Of a stretch of 64,000 nt of DNA, positions 32,950 to 43,941 are shown piece after piece. Positions within the stretch are counted from its first letter, which is position 1. Each line of letters starts with the position of its first letter. Both the position numbers and the translations under genes were made by a program. The stretch comes from an uncultured Prevotella sp. (GTDB taxonomy: Bacteria; Bacteroidota; Bacteroidia; Bacteroidales; Bacteroidaceae). The stretch covers positions 1-64,000 of the forward strand of contig ONAJ01000016.1 of assembly GCA_900315775.1 (NCBI GenBank). Reading direction: 5' to 3'. A model generated the notes under the pieces. It saw only the letters and a list, made by a program, of their open reading frames with translations. It did not search any database and had not been told where the DNA came from.

Positions 32950-34863
32950 ATGAGTACAGACGGATTCAAATATTCAGACGAGACCTTTGCCGATATAGCA
33001 ATGCTTCGCTATCGTCTGAACGGTTTTGACCTGCTAACTCTCAAACAAAAAACTCTCATTTATTACTTGTCCGAGGCTGCACTATCAGGACGAGATATCA
33101 CTTTCGACCAGTTTGGTCGTTACAACTTACGTATTCGTAAGATGTTGGAGCATGTTTATGAGACGTACTCCGGCAATCGCGATGATGAAGAGTGGAAGTC
33201 TTTTGAAGAGTATCTTAAGCAAGTATGGTTTTCTTACGGTATATACCATCATTATAGTAGTGATAAGTTCAAGCCCCGATTTTCGGAAGACTTCCTGAGA
33301 AATGCTTTGGGAGAAAAGTGTAGTATGTACGAAAACCTCTTTCCTGTTATTTTCAATCCGTCGTTTTTCCCTAAGAAGGTTGACAGAAGTGATGGCGCGG
33401 ATGTCATAACTTCTTCTGCCTGTAATTTCTATGAGGGCGTCACACAACAGGAAGTGGAGAATTTTTACGACTCTCTGAAAGACCCTTCAAATGATGCTCC
33501 ACCATCTTATGGTCTTAACTCTACTATAATAAAATGTGGAGACAAAATAGTAGAGGATGTGTGGTTCCTAAATGGTCGTTATGGTAAGGCAATTAAACAC
33601 ATTGTCTATTGGCTTGAGAAAGCTCTTGGTGTGGCTGAAAACGAACAACAAAGACGTTATATAGAGCTGCTTGTAAATTATTATAAGTCAGGTGATTTAA
33701 CCGTGTTCAATGAATATTGTATTGAATGGGTTAAAGAGCATGAGGCACAGGTCGATTTTGTCAATGGATTTATAGAGGTCTATAGCGATCCTATAGGACT
33801 GAAAGGCTCCTGGGAGAGTATCGTGGAATATAAGGATTTGGAAGCTACGGGACGTACTCAGAAAATAAGCAATAATGCCCAGTGGTTTGAAGATCATTCT
33901 CCTGTAGATCCCCGTTTTAAGAAGAAGGTGGTACGTGGTGTTACCGCCAACGTTATCTGTGCGGCTATGCTTGGAGGCGACGAATATCCTTCTACGGCAA
34001 TAGGAATAAACCTTCCCAATGCCGATTGGATACGTGCCAATCATGGAAGTAAGAGTATTACCATAAGTAATATTACAGAGGCGTATAAGGCTGCTTCACG
34101 CAACAGCGGATTCCGTGAGGAGTTTGTCATTAATGAAGAGACCCTGAGCCTGGTAAATAAGTACGATGATGTTTGTGACGACTTACACACAGACCTCCAT
34201 GAGTGTCTTGGACACGGAAGCGGACAGCTCCTTTCTGGTGTTGATCCGGATTCGTTGAAGACATACGGAAATACTATTGAGGAGGCACGTGCTGACCTGT
34301 TCGGGCTATACTACATAGCTGACGAGAAACTTGTGGAACTGGGGCTCGTTCCAGACGTTGAGGCATATAAGAGTCAGTACTATACTTATATGTTAAATGG
34401 CTTAATGACCCAACTGACGCGTATTCGTCTTGGTGACGACATTGAAGAGGCTCATATGCGTAATAGGGCACTCATAGCTCATTGGTGCTACGAGCATGGT
34501 GATGCTATGAGACTTGTAAAACGAAACGGTAAGACCTACCTTGAAATTACAGACTATCCACAGCTGCGACGCCTTATAGCGGAGCTGTTGGCAGAAGTAC
34601 AGCGAATAAAGAGTACTGGCGACTATGCCGCAGCCCGGGAACTGGTAGAGAGATATGCCGTTAAAGTGGATAAGTCTCTTCACGAAGAGATACTTGAACG
34701 TTATCAACGTCTGAAACTGGCTCCGTATAAGGGCTTTATAAATCCCGTTCTCAAGCCCGTTTACGACAATAATGGTGAAATAGCTGATGTTTCTGTTGAC
34801 TATTCTGAGAGCTACTCTCAGCAGATGCTCAGATACAGTAAAGATTACGGATATTTGGTATGA
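32950..34863 (+). CDS. M49-like (dipeptidyl-peptidase III) metallopeptidase
   Basis: 637 residues. Zinc motif HECLGH at 417-422 and the second zinc/catalytic motif EEARAD at 444-449 define M49. No signal peptide is seen, so probably cytoplasmic, trimming dipeptides from peptide N-termini. Related Bacteroidota proteins have sometimes been mislabelled dihydrofolate reductase. The stop overlaps the next start (ATGA), so translation is coupled. Confidence 0.88.
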   Translation: MSTDGFKYSDETFADIAMLRYRLNGFDLLTLKQKTLIYYLSEAALSGRDITFDQFGRYNLRIRKMLEHVYETYSGNRDDEEWKSFEEYLKQVWFSYGIYHHYSSDKFKPRFSEDFLRNALGEKCSMYENLFPVIFNPSFFPKKVDRSDGADVITSSACNFYEGVTQQEVENFYDSLKDPSNDAPPSYGLNSTIIKCGDKIVEDVWFLNGRYGKAIKHIVYWLEKALGVAENEQQRRYIELLVNYYKSGDLTVFNEYCIEWVKEHEAQVDFVNGFIEVYSDPIGLKGSWESIVEYKDLEATGRTQKISNNAQWFEDHSPVDPRFKKKVVRGVTANVICAAMLGGDEYPSTAIGINLPNADWIRANHGSKSITISNITEAYKAASRNSGFREEFVINEETLSLVNKYDDVCDDLHTDLHECLGHGSGQLLSGVDPDSLKTYGNTIEEARADLFGLYYIADEKLVELGLVPDVEAYKSQYYTYMLNGLMTQLTRIRLGDDIEEAHMRNRALIAHWCYEHGDAMRLVKRNGKTYLEITDYPQLRRLIAELLAEVQRIKSTGDYAAARELVERYAVKVDKSLHEEILERYQRLKLAPYKGFINPVLKPVYDNNGEIADVSVDYSESYSQQMLRYSKDYGYLV

Positions 34864-35465
34864 CGGAGAAAACTCACGAAAAACTTAAACAAATAAAGCA
34901 GTCTTTTCGTCTGCTGATGAATGGCGAGGCAAACCGCTCCATGCGGGAGAAGGGACTCAACTATCACCTCAACTGGGGTGTAAGTCTTGTTGACCTGCGT
35001 CAGATGGCAAAAGAATATGACAAAGACTATGAACTTGCCATAGAACTGTGGAAAGAGAATATTCGTGAGTGTAAGATCCTGGCTACCATGATAATGCCTG
35101 CGGAGCGTATGCTGCCGGAAATTGTCGATATATGGGTAGAGCAGACGCAAGAGGTAGAGATTGCAGAACAGGCAGCATTCAATCTTTATCAGCATCTTGA
35201 CTTTGCACCCGAAATAGCATTCCGATGGATTTCTTCCAATGATGCTATTCGTCAAATTAGCGGTTATCATATCCTTTCAAGACTGTTTATGCGAGGTCTT
35301 GAGCCCAACGAACGTGGTATCAACGAATTTCTTGACCAGGCATTAGCTGCGCTAAACGACTCCAATATATCTGTTCGTCATGCTGCTACGACGTCATTAC
35401 AACGCTTTTCAGAGCTTGGCGAGGATTATTCAAAAATTGTTGACAAGGCTCTGTCAAAAATATAA
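34860..35465 (+). CDS. HEAT-like protein, possible AlkD-type DNA alkylation repair family
   Basis: 201 residues, all helical. 'LNYHLNWGVSLVDLRQMAKE' and 'ELAIELWKENIRECKILATM' resemble the HEAT-like repeats of the AlkD family, and a C-terminal pair of repeats ('SNISVRHAATTSLQRFSELG') fits. I cannot confirm the AlkD catalytic Asp/Trp residues by eye, so DNA glycosylase activity is uncertain. Translationally coupled to the M49-like gene by a 4-bp overlap. Confidence 0.6.
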   Translation: MTEKTHEKLKQIKQSFRLLMNGEANRSMREKGLNYHLNWGVSLVDLRQMAKEYDKDYELAIELWKENIRECKILATMIMPAERMLPEIVDIWVEQTQEVEIAEQAAFNLYQHLDFAPEIAFRWISSNDAIRQISGYHILSRLFMRGLEPNERGINEFLDQALAALNDSNISVRHAATTSLQRFSELGEDYSKIVDKALSKI

Positions 35466-35510
35466 TCGTTAAAAATATTCTATTTTTTTCTCTCTTAAAT
35501 AGTTTTTTGT

Positions 35511-35518
35511 TACCTTTG
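35511..35518 (+). promoter_or_regulatory. promoter -7 box of the Fur-family gene
   Basis: TACCTTTG, 19 bases before the start codon at 35538, within AT-rich DNA. A -33 TTG-type element is not distinct. Confidence 0.5.
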
Positions 35519-35537
35519 CAAGGTAATTCAAAATAAC

Positions 35538-36038
35538 ATGAAAGAGAGCGAGAAAACGACAATAGTCCAACGTCTGTCCGATAATTTGGAAAAGAGTGGG
35601 CTAAGGAAAACTCCAGAGCGCTTTGCTATCCTACGTGCAATGTGCGATTTTCAGGGTTTGTTCTCGCTTGAAGAGTTGAATAGTGCTTTAGAGTCTGCCG
35701 ACTTCAGGGTTAGCAGGGCAACTCTTTATAACAATGTCAAGCTCTTCATGCAGATGCGTCTATTGAACTCCTTTCGTGTTTTGGGGAATACCCGTTACGA
35801 GGTTATAGTGAATACCACACGTCGTACAAGACAGATATGTGTTAACTGTGGTAAGGTGACTGAGCTTAAGAGTCCTGTAATAGCGAATACAGTTGACAGC
35901 CTCCACCTGAAACGCTTTCGTAAAGACGGGTTCTCGCTGGCTATCTATGGTATGTGCAGCTCCTGTCTGGCGCGAATTACTCGTGAAATGAATAAGAACA
36001 AAAATAAAAATCAGAAAAATGGAAAAAGGAAAAGTTGA
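35538..36038 (+). CDS. Fur-family transcriptional regulator
   Basis: 166 residues. The winged helix comprises 'RKTPERFAILRAMCDFQGLF' and 'VSRATLYNNVKLFMQMRLLN'. Metal site residues include the two Cys pairs CVNC and CSSC that bind structural Zn. Whether it senses Fe, Zn, Mn or peroxide cannot be told from the sequence. The C-terminus is a Lys/Asn-rich tail that overlaps the purA start by 20 bp, so purA may be cotranscribed. Confidence 0.88.
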   Translation: MKESEKTTIVQRLSDNLEKSGLRKTPERFAILRAMCDFQGLFSLEELNSALESADFRVSRATLYNNVKLFMQMRLLNSFRVLGNTRYEVIVNTTRRTRQICVNCGKVTELKSPVIANTVDSLHLKRFRKDGFSLAIYGMCSSCLARITREMNKNKNKNQKNGKRKS

Positions 36039-37293
36039 CGTTCTTCTTGGACTTCAATGGGGAGACGAAGGAAAAGGAAAAGTTGTTGATGTGCTAACAC
36101 CTCAATACGACGTGGTAGCACGTTTTCAGGGCGGTCCTAATGCAGGACACACATTGGAGTTTGAAGGCGAGAAGTATGTGCTTCGTTCTATACCTTCAGG
36201 GATATTCCAGGGAGGCAAGGTTAACATTATAGGTAACGGTGTGGTGCTTGCTCCGGACCTCTTTATGCAGGAAGCAAAGGATTTGGAGAAGAGTGGTCAC
36301 GACCTACATTCACGACTGCATATCTCCAAGAAGGCTCATCTTATAATGCCTACACACAGAATCCTCGATGCTGCATACGAACAGGCAAAGGGCAAGAGTA
36401 AGGTAGGCACGACAGGTAAGGGCATCGGTCCTACATATACTGACAAGATTTCACGTAATGGTCTGCGTGTGGGCGATATCTTCGATAACTTCGAGGCAAA
36501 ATATGCTGCTCATAAGAAGCGTCACGAGGATATGCTGCAGGCACTTGGATATACTGATTACGACATCACAGAGGTAGAGAAGACCTGGATGGAAGGTGTG
36601 GAATACCTCAAGAACTTCAAGATCGTAGATTCAGAACATGAGGTAGATCATCTTCTTCGTGACGGCAAGACGATACTTTGTGAAGGAGCTCAGGGCACAA
36701 TGCTTGATATTGACTTCGGCAGCTATCCCTTTGTTACTTCTTCGAATACTATCAGCGCAGGCGCTTGTACCGGTCTTGGTGTCGGTCCGAATAAGATTAA
36801 CGATGTCTATGGCATCATGAAAGCTTACTGCACACGTGTTGGAGCAGGACCTTTCCCCACAGAGCTCTTCGACGAAACAGGAAAACGCATCCGCGACTTG
36901 GGTCACGAGTATGGTGCTGTCACAGGACGTGAACGTCGTTGTGGATGGATAGACCTTGTTGCTCTGCGTTATGCTATCATGATTAACGGAGTGACAAAGC
37001 TTATAATGATGAAGAGCGACGTCCTCGACGATTTCGATACCATAAAGGCTTGCGTTGCCTATAAGCATAATGGCAAAGAGACACGTGAGTTCCCTTATAA
37101 TATAGAAGAGGGAATAGAACCCGTATATGTGGAGATGGAGGGCTGGAAGACAGATATGACACACTTCACCAGTGAGGAACAGTTCCCCGATGCTTTCAAG
37201 AAGTATATCGACTTCCTTGAGCACGAACTCGAGACTCCTATAACAATTATCTCTATCGGTCCAGACCGTGAACAAACAATTATAAGAAAATAA
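36019..37293 (+). CDS. purA: adenylosuccinate synthetase
   Basis: 424 residues. GTP-binding '[17 protein letters not shown]' at the N-terminus, IMP-site 'GGPNAGHT', '[11 protein letters not shown]' and '[14 protein letters not shown]'. It converts IMP + Asp + GTP to adenylosuccinate. It sits in a Fur-purA-hisS-esterase run with overlapping or near-overlapping ends. Confidence 0.97.
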   Translation: MEKGKVDVLLGLQWGDEGKGKVVDVLTPQYDVVARFQGGPNAGHTLEFEGEKYVLRSIPSGIFQGGKVNIIGNGVVLAPDLFMQEAKDLEKSGHDLHSRLHISKKAHLIMPTHRILDAAYEQAKGKSKVGTTGKGIGPTYTDKISRNGLRVGDIFDNFEAKYAAHKKRHEDMLQALGYTDYDITEVEKTWMEGVEYLKNFKIVDSEHEVDHLLRDGKTILCEGAQGTMLDIDFGSYPFVTSSNTISAGACTGLGVGPNKINDVYGIMKAYCTRVGAGPFPTELFDETGKRIRDLGHEYGAVTGRERRCGWIDLVALRYAIMINGVTKLIMMKSDVLDDFDTIKACVAYKHNGKETREFPYNIEEGIEPVYVEMEGWKTDMTHFTSEEQFPDAFKKYIDFLEHELETPITIISIGPDREQTIIRK

Positions 37294-37295
37294 CG

Positions 37296-38660
37296 ATGGC
37301 AAACAAACCAGGAATACCAAAGGGTACGCGCGATTTCTCTCCAGCAGAGATGGCAAAGCGTAACTACATATTTAATACTATTCGTGAAGTGTATGCACTT
37401 TACGGATTCCAACAGATAGAGACTCCTGCTATGGAGAACCTGTCAACGCTAATGGGAAAGTACGGTGACGAGGGCGACAAACTCCTCTTTAAGGTGCTTA
37501 ACAGCGGTGATTTTATGAATAAGGTTAGCGATGAAGAGCTTTCAGAACGCAATCCTCTTCACCTCGCGGCACGTTTCTGCGAGAAAGGACTACGTTACGA
37601 CCTTACCGTTCCCTTCGCACGCTACGTCGTCATGCATCGTGAGGAGCTTCAGATGCCCTTCAAGCGCTATCAGATACAACCCGTATGGCGCGCAGACCGT
37701 CCTCAGAAAGGACGCTATCGTGAGTTCTATCAGTGTGATGCTGACGTCGTAGGCTCCGACTCCCTTCTCAACGAGGTTGAGCTGATGCAGATTATTGACA
37801 CCGTTTTCACCCGCTTCGGAGTGCGTGTTGATATTAAGATAAACAACCGTAAGATACTCACGGGAATCGCTGAGACTATCGGTGCTGCCGATAAGATTGT
37901 TGATATTACCGTAGCTATAGACAAACTTGATAAGATTGGTATCGACAATGTTAATGCCGAACTGCGTGAGGACGGACTTTCTGACGAGCAGATAGCAAAG
38001 CTGCAACCCATCATAATGCTCTCCGGAAACAACGACGACAAGCTGAAGACTATTTCCGACGTGCTCAAAGACAGTGAGGTGGGCTGCAAAGGTGTTGAGG
38101 AAACGAAGTTTATCCTCGATGTTCTGAAGACAACAAATATAAAGTCTAAAGTGTCCTTCGACCTTACCCTCGCTCGTGGACTTAACTACTACACAGGTGC
38201 TATCTTTGAAGTTAAAGCCCTTGACGTAGAGATAGGAAGTATTACCGGTGGTGGACGCTACGACAATCTTACAGGTATCTTCGGAATGCCTGGCTTGAGT
38301 GGAGTAGGTATCTCGTTTGGTGCAGACCGTATCTTCGACGTCCTCAACCAACTTGACCTCTATCCTAAAGAGTCGTTGAACGCTACTCAGCTTCTCTTCA
38401 TAAACTTTGGCGAGAAAGAGACAGCCTACTGTCTTCCTATCGTCAGCGCCGCACGCGAGCAGGGCATCCGCACAGAGATATATCCTGACGCTGTGAAGAT
38501 GAAGAAACAGATGTCGTATGCTAATGCCAAAGCTATTCCATTCGTTGCCCTTGCTGGCGAAACGGAGATGGCAGAGGGTAAGATAACCCTGAAAAATATG
38601 ACTACAGGAGAGCAGTCTCTTGTTACTCCCGACGAACTACTTAAAACTATAAAATCATGA
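37296..38660 (+). CDS. hisS: histidine--tRNA ligase
   Basis: 454 residues. Class II core: motif 2 region '[20 protein letters not shown]', His-specific '[14 protein letters not shown]', motif 3 near '[13 protein letters not shown]'. C-terminal anticodon-binding domain. It starts 2 bp after purA and its last codon overlaps the esterase start. Confidence 0.96.
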   Translation: MANKPGIPKGTRDFSPAEMAKRNYIFNTIREVYALYGFQQIETPAMENLSTLMGKYGDEGDKLLFKVLNSGDFMNKVSDEELSERNPLHLAARFCEKGLRYDLTVPFARYVVMHREELQMPFKRYQIQPVWRADRPQKGRYREFYQCDADVVGSDSLLNEVELMQIIDTVFTRFGVRVDIKINNRKILTGIAETIGAADKIVDITVAIDKLDKIGIDNVNAELREDGLSDEQIAKLQPIIMLSGNNDDKLKTISDVLKDSEVGCKGVEETKFILDVLKTTNIKSKVSFDLTLARGLNYYTGAIFEVKALDVEIGSITGGGRYDNLTGIFGMPGLSGVGISFGADRIFDVLNQLDLYPKESLNATQLLFINFGEKETAYCLPIVSAAREQGIRTEIYPDAVKMKKQMSYANAKAIPFVALAGETEMAEGKITLKNMTTGEQSLVTPDELLKTIKS

Positions 38661-39496
38661 AAAAGACAATTATTCCCTTATTTCTCCTTGTAATGCTGTT
38701 TACGGCATTTACTACGGAGCGTCCTCTGAAAATCTTTATGATTGGCGACTCCACGATGGCTAATAAAGACACCACTGGTGGAAAGCAGGAAAGAGGATGG
38801 GGTATGGTATTCAACGAGTTCTTTAACGACGATGTTATCATCGACAATCACGCTGTCAACGGACGTTCCACAAAGAGTTTCCTCGACGAAGGACGTTGGC
38901 AGAAGGTGCTTGACCAGATAAAGCCCGGTGATTACGTGATTATACAATTCGGACACAACGACGAGAAGAAAAACGACGCCAAGCGCTATACCGTAGCAGG
39001 CGGAAGCTTCGACGACAACCTCCGTCGCTATATCAACGAGACACGCTCAAAGGGCGGACTCCCAATACTCCTTAACTGTGTGGCACGTCGTAACTTCAAT
39101 GCCCCGAAGACTGGTGTCATCGACGATGAAGGACTGCGCGACAAGACCTATGTCAATCCTGACAAGACATCTGAGGGTGGGGAAGACCTGAAGGGTGATG
39201 GTGACATTCTCATCGATACTCACGGAGAATATCGTGAGGTTCCTGCCCGTATCGCACAGGAACTTAACGTGCCCTTCATCGATGCCAATAAGATAACCTC
39301 AGACCTTGAGCAGAACCTTGGTGTTGAAGGTAGCAAGAAACTCCACATGATTTATCTCCCAGGAGAATGTCCGGCATATCCTAAAGGTCGTCAGGACAAT
39401 ACTCATTACAACCAGATTGGTGCACGCATCGTAGCTGGATTGTTAGCAATAGAAATCGGTAAGCAGGTGCCCGAGATTAAAAGACACCTGAAGTAA
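38657..39496 (+). CDS. SGNH/GDSL hydrolase, rhamnogalacturonan acetylesterase-like (CE12 type)
   Basis: 279 residues with a short N-terminal hydrophobic export segment. The four SGNH blocks are present: '[10 protein letters not shown]' (Ser nucleophile), '[11 protein letters not shown]' (Gly), '[10 protein letters not shown]' (Asn), and '[10 protein letters not shown]' (Asp-x-x-His). This spacing fits rhamnogalacturonan acetylesterases that deacetylate pectin, which would complement the PL9 lyase at 9.5-11.6 kb. Location after hisS is probably transcriptional convenience. Confidence 0.85.
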   Translation: MKKTIIPLFLLVMLFTAFTTERPLKIFMIGDSTMANKDTTGGKQERGWGMVFNEFFNDDVIIDNHAVNGRSTKSFLDEGRWQKVLDQIKPGDYVIIQFGHNDEKKNDAKRYTVAGGSFDDNLRRYINETRSKGGLPILLNCVARRNFNAPKTGVIDDEGLRDKTYVNPDKTSEGGEDLKGDGDILIDTHGEYREVPARIAQELNVPFIDANKITSDLEQNLGVEGSKKLHMIYLPGECPAYPKGRQDNTHYNQIGARIVAGLLAIEIGKQVPEIKRHLK

Positions 39497-39512
39497 TTAA
39501 TACAAAAACATT

Positions 39513-40070
39513 ATGAACAAGAAATTTATTTGTGCTGTTTGTGGTTACGTTCACGAAGGACCAGAACCACCTGAGAAGTGTCCTATCTGTAAGGCTCCAG
39601 CAAGTAAGTTCTCTGAGCTGAAAGATGATGCCGAGATGACCTATGCTACTGTTCACAAGATAGGTGACGGTAAACTCCCTGGTGTTCCCGATGATATGAT
39701 TGAGGATCTCCGTAATCACTTTAACGGTGAGTGTGGTGAGGTAGGTATGTATCTTGCTATGGCTCGTCAGGCTGATCGTGAGGGTTATCCAGAGATTGCT
39801 GAGGCTTTCAAGCGTTATGCTTTCGAGGAGGCAGACCACGCAAGTCGTTTCGCAGAGCTTCTTGGCGAGTGCGTTTGGGATACAAAGACAAACCTCGAGA
39901 AGCGTGCTGCTGCTGAGGCTGGCGCTTGCGAGGACAAGTTCCGTATCGCAAAGAACGCTAAAGCTCTCGGTTTCGATGCTATCCACGACACCGTTCACGA
40001 GATGGCTAAGGACGAAGCACGTCACGGAGCAGGCTTCGCAGGACTGCTGAAGCGTTACTTCGGTAAGTAA
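39513..40070 (+). CDS. rbr: rubrerythrin (rubredoxin domain first)
   Basis: 185 residues. An N-terminal rubredoxin domain with CAVC (6-9) and CPIC (21-24) precedes a ferritin-like four-helix diiron domain with its Glu/His ligands ('[20 protein letters not shown]', '[11 protein letters not shown]', '[10 protein letters not shown]'). The reversed order (rubredoxin first) is typical of anaerobe NADH-peroxidase-type rubrerythrins. It reduces hydrogen peroxide in the cytoplasm. Confidence 0.93.
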   Translation: MNKKFICAVCGYVHEGPEPPEKCPICKAPASKFSELKDDAEMTYATVHKIGDGKLPGVPDDMIEDLRNHFNGECGEVGMYLAMARQADREGYPEIAEAFKRYAFEEADHASRFAELLGECVWDTKTNLEKRAAAEAGACEDKFRIAKNAKALGFDAIHDTVHEMAKDEARHGAGFAGLLKRYFGK

Positions 40071-40077
40071 AAAAGTT

Positions 40078-40116
40078 AACCCCGAAAGTCCTTTTCAAAC
40101 TTTCGGGGTTTATTTT
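40078..40116 (+). terminator. rubrerythrin terminator
   Basis: Perfect 12-bp stem AACCCCGAAAGT (40078-40089) / ACTTTCGGGGTT (40099-40110), then a T-rich tail. Confidence 0.85.
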
Positions 40117-40135
40117 GTCTTTTAGTGAATTGTCA

Positions 40136-40708
40136 TTAAAGACCTAATTTGTTCAGCGCCTTGTCAGCAGCCTTGTTGACTTCTTCCTTAGCCTTCTCTC
40201 TTGCCTTTTCCTTACCTTTCTCTACAGCCTCGTTAGCTTTTTCCTCAACCTTCTGCTTGCCCTTCTCTAATGCATCGTTAGCTTTGTTAGCCATATCGTT
40301 GGCAGTACTTTCTGTCTGTGCGCCAAGATTCTGGATGGCGTCAACCGACTCGGCAGGAATAGCCTGTACCTTCTCGATGAGAGTGTTGATAGCTTCGTTG
40401 TCGCCAGTAACGCTCTTTACTGTCTCAGCGTTATCCTTGAGCCATGTCTGTACGCTTACGAGTGCAGCCTTAGCCTCCTCCAACTTGCCTTCCTTTGTCA
40501 GTTCGGCAATCTTCACCTGTGCCGCTTCGATGGCAGCCTGCAGACTTGCTGCGTCTTTGTTGTCGAGTGCTGCCTTGAGTGCTGTTGTGAAGTTGTCCTC
40601 TTCAGCAACGGCTACTGTGTCTGTTTCTGCAGCCTTCTGTGTTTTGTTACCACAACTTGCAAAGCATACTGCTGTTGCAATGAAAACAATAAATAATACT
40701 TTTTTCAT
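40136..40708 (-). CDS. lipoprotein with helical Lys/Glu/Ala repeats
   Basis: 190 residues. The lipobox FASC places the lipidated Cys at residue 19. The mature part is highly helical; the last ~55 residues repeat EKGK/EKAxE heptad-like units, similar to LEA-type or coiled-coil proteins. It starts 20 bp after the hisC stop, so it is likely the last gene of the hisGDC transcript, in the place usually taken by hisB. No known function. Confidence 0.75.
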   Translation of the reverse strand: MKKVLFIVFIATAVCFASCGNKTQKAAETDTVAVAEEDNFTTALKAALDNKDAASLQAAIEAAQVKIAELTKEGKLEEAKAALVSVQTWLKDNAETVKSVTGDNEAINTLIEKVQAIPAESVDAIQNLGAQTESTANDMANKANDALEKGKQKVEEKANEAVEKGKEKAREKAKEEVNKAADKALNKLGL

Positions 40709-40728
40709 AGCTTTTCTTTTTTAAATGT

Positions 40729-41763
40729 TTAATATTGTCTTAGTGCCGAAAGAAGTTCGGCATTTTCTGTTTTCGTTCCTATTGTTATTCTCAGACAGTT
40801 ATTACACAACGAAATCCTCGTCCTGTTGCGCACTATGATACCTTTGTTTACAAGGTAGTCATAAATCTTCTGCGCGTCAGTCATCTTCGCAAGGAAGAAG
40901 TTTGCGTCAGTAGGGTAGATGCCCTCGCAGATAGGCAGGTCGCGGAAAGCACTTATAAGACGTGCTCTTTCTTGCAGCAGGATACGTATTACCTTGTCTG
41001 TCTCGTAAGGTTCCTTCAATGCCTCCATAGCCTTCTGTTGTGTCAGCAGGTTGACGTTATAAGGATATTTCACCTTATTATATATATTAATGATTTCCGG
41101 ATGTGCGAAAGCCATTCCCAGTCGTATCGCTGCACATCCCCACGCCTTGCTAAAGGTATTCAGTACTATGAGGTTCTTGTAGTTCCTCAGTTCCAGACGG
41201 AAGGGCTTTTCCTGTGAGAAGTCCGAATATGCCTCGTCTATGATGACGATACCCTCAAACTGCTCCAGCACCTTTGTTATTTCTTCGCGGTTGATGTTGT
41301 TTCCCGTCGGGTTGTTAGGAGAGCAAATCCATATTATCTTCGTATTGTCGTCGCAGGCAGCAAGGAGTTTCTCTGCCGATATCTGAAAATGTTCGTCAAG
41401 AAGCACAGGACGATACTCCACGTCGTTAATGTCTGCACACACCTTATACATTCCGTATGTAGGCTCTATAGCCACAACGTTGTCTATGCCCGGACGTGTA
41501 AAACAGCGGTATGCAAGGTCTATAGCCTCATCGGAGCCGTTGCCCAGGAATATACAACTTGCGGGCACCTGCTTAACCTTTTCTATCATTGCCTTCAGGT
41601 CGCGCTGCAGCGGATCAGGGTAGCGATTAAAGGGCTGGTTGTACGGGTTCTCGTTGGCATCGAGAAACACGTGAGCCTCCTTGCCGCTATACTCGTCGCG
41701 TGCGCTGCTATAGGGTTTCAGACTCAGTATGTTTGGTCGTACAAGTTCTTCTAACGTCTTCAT
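40729..41763 (-). CDS. hisC: histidinol-phosphate aminotransferase
   Basis: 344 residues. PLP-dependent fold I: '[17 protein letters not shown]', '[14 protein letters not shown]', '[12 protein letters not shown]' and Schiff-base Lys in '[16 protein letters not shown]'. It converts imidazole-acetol phosphate to histidinol phosphate. Third gene of the hisG-hisD-hisC run, 22 bp after hisD. Confidence 0.95.
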   Translation of the reverse strand: MKTLEELVRPNILSLKPYSSARDEYSGKEAHVFLDANENPYNQPFNRYPDPLQRDLKAMIEKVKQVPASCIFLGNGSDEAIDLAYRCFTRPGIDNVVAIEPTYGMYKVCADINDVEYRPVLLDEHFQISAEKLLAACDDNTKIIWICSPNNPTGNNINREEITKVLEQFEGIVIIDEAYSDFSQEKPFRLELRNYKNLIVLNTFSKAWGCAAIRLGMAFAHPEIINIYNKVKYPYNVNLLTQQKAMEALKEPYETDKVIRILLQERARLISAFRDLPICEGIYPTDANFFLAKMTDAQKIYDYLVNKGIIVRNRTRISLCNNCLRITIGTKTENAELLSALRQY

Positions 41764-41785
41764 AACAATTACTTTAAATATAAAA

Positions 41786-43060
41786 CTATAAGCCCCTTAT
41801 CTTCATTGCGTTACGGTGTGCGTCGAGTTGCTCGTATTGCGCCATTGTCTCTACCGCTTTACCTATGCTTTCGATACCTTTCTCCGTAAGGTGCTGGAAT
41901 GTTACCTTTCTGTTGTAGCTGTCCAGATTTACTCCGCTGTACGCCTTTGCGTATCCGTGAGTAGGCAGCGTGTGGTTAGTGCCGCTGGCGTAGTCGCCGG
42001 CACTCTCGCAGGCGTAGTTTCCGAGGAACACGCTACCTGCGTTGACAACCTTCTCTGCCAGCTGCTCGTAGTCGGCAGTAGCTATGATAAGGTGCTCCGG
42101 AGCATATTCGTTGCTCAGCTCTATAGCCGTTGTGGTGTTATCTACGAGAACCAGTTTGCTGTTGTCGAGCGACTTCTGTGCCATTTCCTTTCTTGGCAGC
42201 GCTTCCAACTGCTTTTCCAGTTCCTCAACAACGTTGTCGAGAACTTTCTGCGATGTTGTTATAAGAAGCACCTGCGAGTCTGTGCCGTGTTCCGCCTGCG
42301 ACAGCAGGTCGGCAGCAACATATTCCGGTCGGCAACTGTCGTCGGCAATGACACACACCTCGGAAGGTCCTGCAGGCATGTCTATTGCTACGTCGTGCAG
42401 GCTGACCTGTTGTTTTGCAGCCATCACATACTGGTTTCCCGGACCGAAAATCTTGTAAACCTTCGGAATGCTCTCTGTGCCGTAAGCCATAGCTCCTATA
42501 GCCTGTACTCCTCCCACCTTATATATCTTGTTGACGCCGGCGATGTGTGCTGCAGCAAGAATAGCTGGGTGAATTGTCGAGTTATGTGTTGGTGGCGAGC
42601 AAAGAACAATCTCTTTGCATCCTGCAATCTTTGCTGGTGTAGCCAACATGAGTACAGTACTGAACAGTGGTGCCGTACCTCCTGGGATGTATAGTCCTAC
42701 GCGTTCTATGGGGACGCTCTTCTGCCAGCATGTAACCCCGGGAGCCGTTTCTACCTTTTCGCCCACGAACTGTTGTGCTTTGTGGAATGTCTCTATGTTC
42801 TTATGTGCCAGACGCAGCGAGTCGAGTAGCTCCGCAGGCACTTCCTTCAGGGCATTTTCTATCTCTTCTGCTGTTACTGCCAACGTTTCGAGACTGGCGT
42901 GGTCGAACTTCTCCTCATACTCCTTGACGGCTTTGTCTCCGTTCTCGCGTATGTTCTTCAGTACGTCGGCAACGGTGTTGTTCAACTGTGATACGTCTAA
43001 GTGAGGACGTTCCGTTAGTTCTTTCCACTCTTCGCGGCTCGGGTATTTGTATATCTTCAT
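41786..43060 (-). CDS. hisD: histidinol dehydrogenase
   Basis: 424 residues from the ATG at 43060; a 40-residue longer frame extends into hisG and is rejected. Conserved '[20 protein letters not shown]', '[12 protein letters not shown]', '[11 protein letters not shown]', '[11 protein letters not shown]' and '[13 protein letters not shown]', including the Zn and catalytic Glu/His residues. It performs the last two oxidation steps to histidine. The start is 2 bp after the hisG stop. Confidence 0.96.
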   Translation of the reverse strand: MKIYKYPSREEWKELTERPHLDVSQLNNTVADVLKNIRENGDKAVKEYEEKFDHASLETLAVTAEEIENALKEVPAELLDSLRLAHKNIETFHKAQQFVGEKVETAPGVTCWQKSVPIERVGLYIPGGTAPLFSTVLMLATPAKIAGCKEIVLCSPPTHNSTIHPAILAAAHIAGVNKIYKVGGVQAIGAMAYGTESIPKVYKIFGPGNQYVMAAKQQVSLHDVAIDMPAGPSEVCVIADDSCRPEYVAADLLSQAEHGTDSQVLLITTSQKVLDNVVEELEKQLEALPRKEMAQKSLDNSKLVLVDNTTTAIELSNEYAPEHLIIATADYEQLAEKVVNAGSVFLGNYACESAGDYASGTNHTLPTHGYAKAYSGVNLDSYNRKVTFQHLTEKGIESIGKAVETMAQYEQLDAHRNAMKIRGL

Positions 43061-43062
43061 TT

Positions 43063-43914
43063 TTACAGAATCATCTTTTCTATTGGAGTTACAAGTATTC
43101 CCTGTGCTCCCATTTCCTTTAGTTTTCCAATAATCTCCCAAAAACGTTTCTGGTCGAGAACGGTATGTACGGAGCACCACTCATCGTCGGCAAGAGGAAT
43201 AATGGTGGGACTCTTCAGTCCTGGCAGTACGTTGATAATCTCCTGCAGATGTGCCTTTGGAGCGTTCATGCGTACATATTTCTTTCCTTCCGCCTGACGT
43301 ACCGCCTCGAAACGGAAGAGCATCTGCTCCAGAACCTGTTTCTTCTCCTCGCTGAGGTTTTTGTTGCCTATCAGCAGCGCCTCACTCTTCATCACCACTT
43401 CCACCTCGCGCAGGTTGTTGCTTACGAGTGTCGAGCCGCTGCTTACGATGTCGAAGATGGCGTCGGCAAGTCCTATTCCCGGAGATATCTCCACGCTGCC
43501 CGTAATGACGTGAATGTCGGCATCCAGATTGTTCTCCTTCAGATACTTTCGCAGTATGTTGGGGTAGGAGGTAGCAATCTTCTTTCCGTTGAACCACTCC
43601 TTTCCCTTATAGTCGTCCTGTTTAGGTACCGCAAGACTAAGACGACACTTCGAGAAACCCAGTCGTTGTATTATCTCGGCATCCTCGCCACGTTCCACGA
43701 ATTCGTTCTCGCCGACCACACCGATGTCGGCAACACCTGTTGCCACACTCTGTGGAATGTCGTCGTCGCGGAGGTAGAGCACCTCCAACGGGAAGTCCGG
43801 TGATGTTACGAGTAATGTTCTTTTCGTTGAGTTTATCCTGATGTCTGCTTCAGCCAGCAGAGCCATAGTATCTTCGTAGAGACGTCCTTTTGATTGTACT
43901 GCGATTCTAAGCAT
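43063..43914 (-). CDS. hisG: ATP phosphoribosyltransferase, long form
   Basis: 283 residues from the ATG at 43914; an upstream TTG at 43926 is less likely. N-terminal catalytic domain with 'MLRIAVQSKGRLYEDTM', 'GVADIGVVGENE' and PRPP-binding 'IFDIVSSGSTLVSNNLR'. The C-terminal ~75 residues are the HisG_C regulatory domain, so this is the hexameric, histidine-inhibited long form independent of HisZ. First enzyme of histidine synthesis and first gene of its operon. Confidence 0.95.
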   Translation of the reverse strand: MLRIAVQSKGRLYEDTMALLAEADIRINSTKRTLLVTSPDFPLEVLYLRDDDIPQSVATGVADIGVVGENEFVERGEDAEIIQRLGFSKCRLSLAVPKQDDYKGKEWFNGKKIATSYPNILRKYLKENNLDADIHVITGSVEISPGIGLADAIFDIVSSGSTLVSNNLREVEVVMKSEALLIGNKNLSEEKKQVLEQMLFRFEAVRQAEGKKYVRMNAPKAHLQEIINVLPGLKSPTIIPLADDEWCSVHTVLDQKRFWEIIGKLKEMGAQGILVTPIEKMIL

Positions 43915-43941
43915 AGTGTATATCAATAATTATTAAAAAAC

